This document shows, in pieces, positions 30,296-40,736 of a DNA stretch of 64,000 nucleotides. The stretch is from contig NZ_SMTG01000002.1 of the NCBI RefSeq assembly GCF_004358165.1, positions 1 to 64,000 of the forward strand. Direction: 5' to 3'. A program made the translations under genes and the position numbers. How positions within the stretch are numbered: the first letter of the stretch is position 1; each line of letters opens with the position of its first letter. Under the pieces are notes generated by a model that saw nothing but the letters and a program-made list of their open reading frames with translations, did no database searches and had not been told where the DNA came from. The DNA is from Luteimonas terrae (GTDB lineage Bacteria > Pseudomonadota > Gammaproteobacteria > Xanthomonadales > Xanthomonadaceae).

Positions 30296-30333
30296 GCGCT
30301 GTTTCTCGTATCTCCGCATCGTTGAAGCCAGCC

Positions 30334-32931
30334 ATGAACAGCCAGCACCGCAAACCCCTTCCCGGCACGAATCTCGACTGGTTCGACGCGCGCGCCGCCG
30401 TTGACGCGCTCGCGCCCGGCGCCTACGACCGCATGTCCTACACCGCACGCGTGCACGCCGAGAATCTGGTGCGGCGCTGCGAGCCGGCGCTGCTCGACGA
30501 TGCGCTGCGTCAGCTGATCGAGCTGCGCCAGGACGTCGACTTTCCGTGGTATCCGGCGCGCGTGGTCTGCCACGACATCCTCGGCCAGACCGCGCTCGTC
30601 GACCTGGCCGGCCTGCGTGATGCGATCGCCGACCAGGGCGGCGATCCAGCGAAGGTCAATCCGGTCGTGCCGGTGCAGCTGATCGTCGACCATTCGCTGG
30701 CGGTGGAATGCGGTGGCTTCGACCCGGATGCGTTCGCGAAGAACCGTGCGATCGAGGATCGACGCAACGCCGACCGTTTCGACTTCATCGACTGGACCAA
30801 GCAGGCCTTCCACAACGTCGAGGTGATCCCGCCGGGCAACGGGATCATGCACCAGATCAATCTGGAGAAGATGTCGCCGGTGATCTACACCCAAGACGGC
30901 GTCGCATTCCCGGACACCTGCGTCGGCACCGACAGCCACACGCCGCACGTCGATGCGCTGGGCGTGATCGCCATTGGTGTCGGCGGGCTCGAAGCGGAGA
31001 ACGTGATGCTCGGCCGCGCGTCGTGGATGCGAACGCCGGAGATCGTCGGCGTTGAACTTGCGGGGCGTCCCGGCCCCGGCATCACCGCGACCGACGTCGT
31101 GCTGGCGCTGACAGAGTTCCTGCGCCAGTCGAAGGTCGTCGGTGCCTATCTCGAATTCCGGGGGCCGGGCGCTGCCGCGCTGAGCATCGGTGATCGCGCG
31201 ACGATTTCCAACATGGCGCCCGAGTACGGCGCCACCGCGGCGATGTTCTTCATCGACGACAACACGCTGGACTATTTGCGCCTGACCGGCCGCGAGGATG
31301 CGCAGGTCAAGCTGGTCGAGACCTACGCCAAGGCCGCCGGCCTGTGGGCCGACGCGCTGGCCGATGCGCAGTACGTGCGGACGCTGCACTTCGACCTGTC
31401 GACGGTCGTGCGCAACATGGCCGGCCCGTCGAACCCGCATCGCCGCCTGCCGACGACCGCGCTGGCCGAACGCGGCATCGCCGGCGCCTGGGAGATGCCC
31501 AGCGAAGGCACGATGCCCGACGGCGCCGTCGTCATCGCCGCGATCACCAGCTGTACCAACACCTCGAACCCGCGCAACGTCATCGCCGCCGCGCTGCTCG
31601 CGCGCAATGCGAACGCGCGCGGCCTGACCCGCAAGCCGTGGGTCAAGACCTCGCTCGCGCCCGGCTCGAAGGCCGTCGAGCTGTACCTGCAGGAAAGCGG
31701 CCTGCTGCCGGAACTCGAGCAGCTCGGCTTCGGCATCGTCGCGTTCGCCTGCACCACCTGCAACGGCATGAGTGGCGCGCTGGATCCGGCGATCCAGCAG
31801 GAGATCATCGACCGCGACCTGTACGCGACCGCCGTGCTCAGCGGCAACCGCAACTTCGACGGCCGTATCCATCCCTACGCCAAGCAGGCCTTCCTCGCAT
31901 CGCCGCCGCTGGTCATCGCCTACGCGATTGCCGGCACTGTGCGCTTCGACATCGAGCAGGATGTGCTCGGCATCGACGCCGACGGCCACGCGGTCACGCT
32001 GAAGGACATCTGGCCGAGCGACGCCGAGATCGACGCGGTGGTGAAGGCCAGCGTCAAGCCGGAACAGTTCCGCGCCGTCTACGGCCCGATGTTCAAGCTG
32101 CACGTCGACAACGGCGAGCGTGTCGCGCCGCTGTACGACTGGCGCGAGATGAGCACCTACATCCGCCGTCCCCCGTACTGGGAAGGTGCGCTCGCCGGCG
32201 AACGCACGCTGACCGGCATGCGCCCGCTGGCGGTGCTGGGCGACAACATCACCACCGACCACCTGTCGCCATCGAACGCGATCCTCGCCAGCAGCGCGGC
32301 CGGCGAGTACCTGGCCAAGATGGGCGTGCCGGAGGAGGACTTCAATTCCTACGCCACGCATCGCGGCGACCACCTGACCGCGCAGCGCGCCACCTTCGCC
32401 AATCCCAAGCTCGTCAACGAAATGGCGATCGTCGACGGCGCGATCAAGCAGGGCTCGCTCGCCCGCATCGAACCCGACGGTCAGGTCGTGCGCATGTGGG
32501 AAGCGATCGAGACCTACATGGACCGTCGCCAGCCGCTGATCATCGTGGCCGGCGCCGACTACGGCCAAGGCAGTTCGCGCGACTGGGCCGCCAAGGGCGT
32601 GCGCCTGGCTGGCGTGGAAGCGATCGTCGCCGAGGGCTTCGAGCGCATCCACCGCACCAACCTGATCGGCATGGGCGTGCTGCCGCTGGAGTTCCAGCCC
32701 GGTGTGACCCGGCTGACGCTGGGCATCGACGGCACCGAAACCTTCGATGTCACAGGTGAACGCACCCCGCGCGCGATGCTCACGCTCGTGATCCACCGCA
32801 AGGACGGCACGCAGTTGTCGGTGCCGGTGACCTGCCGCCTCGATACCGCCGAAGAAGTCTCGATCTACGAGGCCGGTGGTGTGCTGCAGCGATTTGCGCA
32901 GGATTTTCTGGAGTCGTCAAAAGCCGCATGA
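30334..32931 (+). CDS. acnD: Fe/S-dependent 2-methylcitrate dehydratase
   Basis: Aconitase-family enzyme that dehydrates 2-methylcitrate; with PrpF it replaces PrpD. The 865-residue product starts at the ATG at 30334 (MNSQHRKPLPGTNLDWFDAR) and has the aconitase substrate motif DSHTPHVDALGV. The three [4Fe-4S] cysteines are in AITSCTNTSNPRN and FACTTCNGMSG, and the swivel domain contains ADYGQGSSRDWAAKG. Immediately after its stop an inverted-repeat-bounded DUF559 gene intervenes before prpF. Confidence 0.95.
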   Translation: MNSQHRKPLPGTNLDWFDARAAVDALAPGAYDRMSYTARVHAENLVRRCEPALLDDALRQLIELRQDVDFPWYPARVVCHDILGQTALVDLAGLRDAIADQGGDPAKVNPVVPVQLIVDHSLAVECGGFDPDAFAKNRAIEDRRNADRFDFIDWTKQAFHNVEVIPPGNGIMHQINLEKMSPVIYTQDGVAFPDTCVGTDSHTPHVDALGVIAIGVGGLEAENVMLGRASWMRTPEIVGVELAGRPGPGITATDVVLALTEFLRQSKVVGAYLEFRGPGAAALSIGDRATISNMAPEYGATAAMFFIDDNTLDYLRLTGREDAQVKLVETYAKAAGLWADALADAQYVRTLHFDLSTVVRNMAGPSNPHRRLPTTALAERGIAGAWEMPSEGTMPDGAVVIAAITSCTNTSNPRNVIAAALLARNANARGLTRKPWVKTSLAPGSKAVELYLQESGLLPELEQLGFGIVAFACTTCNGMSGALDPAIQQEIIDRDLYATAVLSGNRNFDGRIHPYAKQAFLASPPLVIAYAIAGTVRFDIEQDVLGIDADGHAVTLKDIWPSDAEIDAVVKASVKPEQFRAVYGPMFKLHVDNGERVAPLYDWREMSTYIRRPPYWEGALAGERTLTGMRPLAVLGDNITTDHLSPSNAILASSAAGEYLAKMGVPEEDFNSYATHRGDHLTAQRATFANPKLVNEMAIVDGAIKQGSLARIEPDGQVVRMWEAIETYMDRRQPLIIVAGADYGQGSSRDWAAKGVRLAGVEAIVAEGFERIHRTNLIGMGVLPLEFQPGVTRLTLGIDGTETFDVTGERTPRAMLTLVIHRKDGTQLSVPVTCRLDTAEEVSIYEAGGVLQRFAQDFLESSKAA

Positions 32932-32938
32932 TCAAAAG

Positions 32939-33346
32939 CCCCTCTCCCCTCGCGGGAGAGGGGTTGGGGAGAGGGGGATGGATCAACGCGCATTCGCCAG
33001 ACAGCTCCGCCGCAACATGACCGATGCCGAGCACCTGCTCTGGCGGCACCTCCGCGCCCACCGCTTCGATGGACAGAAATTCCGACGGCAGCAGCCCATC
33101 GGCCCCTACATCGTCGACTTCGTGCATTTTGGAGCGCGCTTGATTGTTGAAGCTGACGGGGGCCAGCATCTCGATTCGCGACAGGACACTGCACGCGATG
33201 CGTGGCTGAAAGACCAGGCCTTCCAGATACTGCGCTTCTGGAACGATGACATTCTGCAGCGCACGGAAGCGGTGCTTGAAGCCATCTGGAATGCGCTGCA
33301 GGAAGCGCCCCTCTCCCCCGACCCCTCTCCCGCAAGGGGAGAGGGG
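32939..33346. mobile_element. Putative cassette: DUF559 gene bounded by 39-bp inverted repeats
   Basis: The left end (32939-32977) contains a hairpin CCCCTCTCCC / GGGAGAGGGG followed by TTGGGGAGAGGGGG. The right end (33308-33346) is nearly its exact inverse complement: CCCCTCTCCCCCGA followed by the same hairpin with a GCAA loop. Both are 39 bases and differ at about four positions. The unit begins seven bases after the acnD stop and holds the DUF559 frame, whose C-terminal tail is translated from the right repeat (SPDPSPARGEG). No transposase and no clear target duplication are visible. Could be a non-autonomous element or a repeat pair acquired separately. Confidence 0.6.
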
Positions 33347-33409
33347 AGCCAAGCGGAATCCGATGCCTCTCCAAAGACCGTGAGCGGCAAGCAGACACAG
33401 AGCGAGTGA
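32978..33409 (+). CDS. DUF559 endonuclease-like protein
   Basis: The 143-residue product (MDQRAFARQLRRNMTDAEHL) is a DUF559 protein, a Vsr/restriction-endonuclease-like fold. Conserved features are LWRHLRAHRFDGQKFRRQQP, Asp47 in YIVDFVHFGARL, and Glu58-Ala-Asp60-Gly-Gly-Gln-His64 with Arg86 further on, a plausible metal-binding nuclease core. Residues from about 111 are encoded by the right flanking repeat and are not part of the domain. It starts right after the left repeat, whose GGGGG may serve as ribosome-binding sequence, and stops four bases before prpF. Nuclease activity is inferred; it has no known role in propionate metabolism. Confidence 0.85.
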   Translation: MDQRAFARQLRRNMTDAEHLLWRHLRAHRFDGQKFRRQQPIGPYIVDFVHFGARLIVEADGGQHLDSRQDTARDAWLKDQAFQILRFWNDDILQRTEAVLEAIWNALQEAPLSPDPSPARGEGSQAESDASPKTVSGKQTQSE

Positions 33410-33413
33410 ACTC

Positions 33414-34619
33414 ATGACCTACGCCCCCCAACTCCGCATCCCCGCCACCTACATGCGCGGTGGCACTTCGAAAGGCGTGTTCTTCCGCCTCGAAGACCTG
33501 CCTCCCGCCGCGCAGGTGCCCGGCGCCGCGCGCGATGCATTGCTGATGCGGGTCATCGGTTCGCCCGATCCGTACGCCAAACACACTGACGGCATGGGCG
33601 GTGCGACCTCGTCGACCAGCAAGTGCGTGATCATCTCCCGGTCCACGCAGCCCGATCACGACGTCGACTACCTCTACGGCCAGGTGTCGATCGACACCGC
33701 GTTCGTCGACTGGAGCGGCAACTGCGGCAACCTCAGCACGGCGGTCGGTCCGTTCGCGATCGCCAACGGCTTCATCGATGTATCGAGGATCCCGCGCGAG
33801 GGCACCGTCGCGGTGCGCGTGTGGCAGGCGAACATCGGCAAGACCATCATCGTGCACGTGCCGATCCAGGACGGGCAGGTGCAGGAGACCGGTGATTTCG
33901 AGCTCGACGGCGTGACCTTCCCGGCCGCGGAGATCGTGCTGGAATTCGTCGATCCGGCCGACGAGGGCGAGGACGGCGGCGCGATGTTTCCGACCGGACA
34001 CATCGTCGACGATCTCGACGTCCCCGGCGTCGGCACGCTGCAGGTCACGATGATCAATGCCGGCATTCCGACCGTGTTCGTCGATGCGGCTGCGATCGGT
34101 TACACCGGCACCGAGCTGCAGGGCGCGATCAACGGCGATGCGAAAGCGCTGGCGATGTTCGAGGCGATCCGCGCACATGCCGCGGTGCGCATGGGGCTGA
34201 TCGACGATGTGTCCGAAGCAGCGAAGCGGCAGCACACGCCCAAGGTCGCGTTCGTCGCACCGCCGCGCGATCACGTGGTGTCCAGTGGCAAGACGATCGC
34301 CACCGGCGACATCGATCTGCTCGTGCGCGCGCTGTCGATGGGCAAGCTGCACCACGCGATGATGGGCACGGCGGCGGTGGCGATCGGTACCGCGGCGGCG
34401 ATTCCCGGCACGCTGGTGAATCTGGCGGCGGGTGGCGGCGCGCGCACCTCTGTACGTTTCGGACATCCCTCCGGCACGCTGCGCGTCGGTGCTGAAGCGG
34501 CCCAGGTCGACGGTCAGTGGACCGTGTCGAAGGCGATCATGTCGCGCTCGGCACGCGTGTTGATGGAAGGTGCGATCCGCGTGCCGGCCGACACCATGGA
34601 TGCGCCTGCCGGGACTTGA
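33414..34619 (+). CDS. prpF: 2-methylaconitate cis-trans isomerase
   Basis: Isomerises the 2-methylaconitate produced by AcnD so that the cycle can continue. The 401-residue product has the diaminopimelate-epimerase-like fold and the PrpF signatures PATYMRGGTSKGVFFR near the N-terminus, DWSGNCGNLSTAVG (conserved cysteine and loop) and MMGTAAVAIGTAAAIPGT. The upstream DUF559 gene ends four bases before its ATG, so prpF translation may now depend on that gene being read. Last gene of the prp operon. Confidence 0.94.
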   Translation: MTYAPQLRIPATYMRGGTSKGVFFRLEDLPPAAQVPGAARDALLMRVIGSPDPYAKHTDGMGGATSSTSKCVIISRSTQPDHDVDYLYGQVSIDTAFVDWSGNCGNLSTAVGPFAIANGFIDVSRIPREGTVAVRVWQANIGKTIIVHVPIQDGQVQETGDFELDGVTFPAAEIVLEFVDPADEGEDGGAMFPTGHIVDDLDVPGVGTLQVTMINAGIPTVFVDAAAIGYTGTELQGAINGDAKALAMFEAIRAHAAVRMGLIDDVSEAAKRQHTPKVAFVAPPRDHVVSSGKTIATGDIDLLVRALSMGKLHHAMMGTAAVAIGTAAAIPGTLVNLAAGGGARTSVRFGHPSGTLRVGAEAAQVDGQWTVSKAIMSRSARVLMEGAIRVPADTMDAPAGT

Positions 34620-34648
34620 CGGCCGCCGCAGCACAGGGTCCGGATGCA

Positions 34649-34694
34649 TCATCCACAGCGGATGTGGATGACCCGCTGACAAGTCTGTGGATAA
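34649..34694. promoter_or_regulatory. Cluster of three DnaA-box-like sequences
   Basis: TGTGGATAA at 34686-34694 is a perfect DnaA box (TTATCCACA on the other strand). TCATCCACA at 34649-34657 and TGTGGATGA at 34663-34671 each differ from it by one base and form a perfect 9-bp inverted repeat with a five-base spacer. They sit in the prpF-gst intergenic region. This may be a DnaA-binding site or simply a hairpin. Confidence 0.4.
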
Positions 34695-34832
34695 GGGGCG
34701 CGACCCCGCATGGCGCGCGGTGCGCGAACGGCTGGTTAAATTTTCGCCACTGTGGCCGGATGCGCGCGAACCGATGCTTGACCCGCGCATGCGGGCATGC
34801 CTCCGGCGCCCGAGCCGCACCTCCAGAACGCA

Positions 34833-34854
34833 GAACGGGGCCGAGGCCCCGTTC
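34833..34854. terminator. Hairpin between convergent prpF and gst
   Basis: A perfect 10-bp stem GAACGGGGCC / GGCCCCGTTC with a GA loop, 20 bases from the end of the reverse-strand GST gene. No T-run on either side, but its place between convergent genes suggests a bidirectional terminator. Confidence 0.6.
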
Positions 34855-34874
34855 CGTGTGCAGCGATGCAGGTG

Positions 34875-35489
34875 TCAGATCAGGCCTTCGGCCGTCATCG
34901 CCGCCTGCACGCCGGCATCGGCGCGCATGCGCGCATCGAAGGCGTGCAGGTTGTCGAGGCCGCCCAAATCGGGCTTCAGGCGCTTGGCCCACTGCAGGGT
35001 CACGAACAGATAGGGATCGGCGATCGAGCGCGTGCCGACGAGATAGTCGCGACCGGCGAGCTGCGCATCGAGACGTTCGTAGAAGCCGCGGATCTTCGTC
35101 ATCGCCTGCTTGCGCGTGGCGTCGACCGCGTCGGCGTTGTCGAGGTACTTGGTGCTGCCGAACAGCGGATGGAAGGCCGGGTGCAGGTCGGCATTGAGCA
35201 GCGCCAGCCAGCGGTTGACCTCGGCGCGACCTTGCGGCGTGCCGTCGCCCCCGAGCTTCGCATCGGGATGCGCATCGGCCAGGTAGTTGAGGATCGCGGC
35301 GTTCTGGGTCAGCACCCAGTCGCCCTCGACCAGCACCGGCACCGCGCCGGCAGGGTTGAGTGCGAGGAACGGCGCTTCCTTCATCTGCGTCGCGTCGACG
35401 ACGCGTGCCTCGAACGGGGCGCCGATCCACTGCAGGACGATGTGGTCGGCCAGCGAGCAGGCGCCGGGCTTGGTGTAGAGAGTGCGCAT
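34875..35489 (-). CDS. Glutathione S-transferase
   Basis: The 204-residue product starts at 35489 (MRTLYTKPGACSLADHIVLQ) and has the thioredoxin-like N-terminal domain with Cys11, typical of beta-class bacterial GSTs. NPAGAVPVLVEGDWVLTQNA supplies the cis-proline and gamma-glutamyl-binding loop; an all-helical C-terminal domain contains YLVGTRSIADPYLF. It probably conjugates or reduces electrophiles with glutathione. A longer frame upstream is not family-like. Single gene by its spacing. Confidence 0.92.
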   Translation of the reverse strand: MRTLYTKPGACSLADHIVLQWIGAPFEARVVDATQMKEAPFLALNPAGAVPVLVEGDWVLTQNAAILNYLADAHPDAKLGGDGTPQGRAEVNRWLALLNADLHPAFHPLFGSTKYLDNADAVDATRKQAMTKIRGFYERLDAQLAGRDYLVGTRSIADPYLFVTLQWAKRLKPDLGGLDNLHAFDARMRADAGVQAAMTAEGLI

Positions 35490-35565
35490 GGCGGTCCGGT
35501 GTTTGAACGGGGCCGCCATCATGCGCCGGGCACTGCGGGGGCGAAAGCCATCCGCCTGGAACGGA

Positions 35566-36045
35566 TCAACCGCGCTCGCTGTCCGTGGCCGGACGCGCCG
35601 GGCGCAGCGACTGCACGCGCAGGAAGGTGTGATCGCCGATCGTCGCGACCTGCTGCGCGCTGCGCCACGACGGGGCGGCGATCGCGTGGGCCATGAAGTG
35701 GCTGGCGCCAGGCACGACCTGGCGGCGCTGTTCGGGCGGCAGCGCCCAGTTGCGTTCCGATTCCAGTGCCACGCTGACCGCGCGGGTCCAGGCATTGGTG
35801 TTGGCCAGCCGGGTGTTCGGCGACAGGATCGTCGGGGCGAACTGCTTGCGCGCGGTCACGACCTCGCACATCGACTCGCCCCAAAGACCGCTCTCCTGGC
35901 GGCGCAGTGCGACTTCGGCCACCGCTTCCTGTCCACGGACGGACTGGTCGCGGGCTTCCAGATACACCGTCGTGCTCAGACAGAGCGAATCGGCGGCGGG
36001 GGGCGGCAGCACGGAGGCCAGCCACATCACCCATTCGAGTTTCAT
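35566..36045 (-). CDS. SleB-type cell wall hydrolase
   Basis: The 159-residue product from the ATG at 36045 follows AAGGAG. A short hydrophobic N-terminus (MKLEWVMWLASVLPPPAADS) may be a signal or anchor. The Hydrolase_2/SleB domain shows TTVYLEARDQSVRGQEAVAE with the catalytic glutamate (Glu30) and later CEVVTARKQFAPTI, and HFMAHAIA. Members cleave peptidoglycan glycan strands; in non-sporulating bacteria the role is wall remodelling. The longer upstream frame lacks both a ribosome-binding sequence and similarity. Confidence 0.8.
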   Translation of the reverse strand: MKLEWVMWLASVLPPPAADSLCLSTTVYLEARDQSVRGQEAVAEVALRRQESGLWGESMCEVVTARKQFAPTILSPNTRLANTNAWTRAVSVALESERNWALPPEQRRQVVPGASHFMAHAIAAPSWRSAQQVATIGDHTFLRVQSLRPARPATDSERG

Positions 36046-36418
36046 CAACGACTCCTTGCTGCGTTGCGCCGGACCGCACGTCGTCATCTCCCCGCAAGGA
36101 GATACGCAGACGACTGCGACAACCGGCATGGCGTATTGGGGAGGGCGGCGGACTCTGTGGTGCGCTTGATCGCCCGGGCACCGAAGTCCGCAGAAGGCGG
36201 GTCGGGCCGGTGTCCCGCCGAAGGGGGCGGAACGAAGTGCGGGCACGGTAGCCCCGGTTTTTCGAATCAAACGTGAATGCGGGGCACTGGTGCGCCCGCG
36301 CCGTTTGTGGCTGGACCGGCAGTTTTCCGACGCCTATTCAGCTTTGTGTCGCTGGTGGCGCGCTGTAGGTCGTCTGGTTTTCATGGAGCCGCAATCCTGA
36401 ACGCGGTCCAGAATTCCG
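36046..36418. other. 373-base intergenic region between fadH and the SleB gene
   Basis: No gene is supported. A small hairpin ATCTCC / GGAGAT (36086-36103) lies about 40 bases upstream of the SleB gene on its leader side. I see no convincing promoter or terminator for either neighbour. Confidence 0.5.
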
Positions 36419-40013
<3,595 letters not shown>

Positions 40014-40017
<4 letters not shown>

Positions 40018-40736
40018 CCGACACCACCGCTTCCCTGATCGCGCGGCTGCTGGCCGAGCGCTGGCTGCCGCGCGAAGACCGCGCGGTGCGCCAGATGCTC
40101 GTCGACGCCGAACTGCGCGACGACCTCGACCGCCGCCTTGCCGCCGCCGGCATGCGCCTGCTCGAACATCCCTATGCGGCAAACGTCGCGGTCGGCATCG
40201 CGAAACAGTACGAAGCCGACGTGTTCGGCCACGGCGATGCCTGGGCCGCCAGCAACCTGCAACTCAGCCGCGATGCGCTGGCGCTGCTGGTGGTGCTGTG
40301 GTCGCTGCTGGTGCTGCCCAAGCGCCAGCGCCAGATCGCGCGCCAGCAGACCGATCTGTCACAGGACCAGGAACAGATGTTCGCCGAGCTCAAGCCGGTG
40401 CCGGTGGGTGCGGAAGTGGTCGAACCGATCAACGAACGCACGCTGCTGGCCGACTTCGGCGCCCAGCTCGGCGGCAAGGGCCGCATCCACATGAATCTCG
40501 GCACGCTGCAGCGGCAGGGTTTCATCGTGCGGCGCAAGGAGCGCATCCACGAAGGACCGCTGCTGGATCTGGCCTTCGACTACGAACGCATCGCCAACCG
40601 CGTGATGGATGGCGCGCTGGCGCACGTGATCGCCGAGAGCCGTTCGGCGCGGCGCGAGGACGTCGACGCGGCCGATGTGCCGGATGACGACGGCGAGACG
40701 ATCGACACACTGGACGAGGCGCAGGCCGATGTTTGA
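40014..40736 (+). CDS. MksE/DUF4194-like condensin accessory subunit
   Basis: The 240-residue product (MTDTTASLIARLLAERWLPR) overlaps the kleisin gene at its start (ATGA) and the ATPase gene at its end (8 bases), so the three are translated together. It has winged-helix character: KQYEADVFGHGDAWAASNLQ, a hydrophobic helix LALLVVLWSLLVLPKRQRQ and a late beta-wing region LGTLQRQGFIVRRKERIHEG. Size and position fit the KITE-type subunit MksE/JetB. Identity by synteny and shape, not by a diagnostic motif. Confidence 0.6.

Noticed and set aside
32978-33409. The DUF559 gene as a functional part of propionate metabolism
   Set aside because: Nuclease-like fold and flanking inverted repeats point to insertion; nothing links it to the pathway apart from position.
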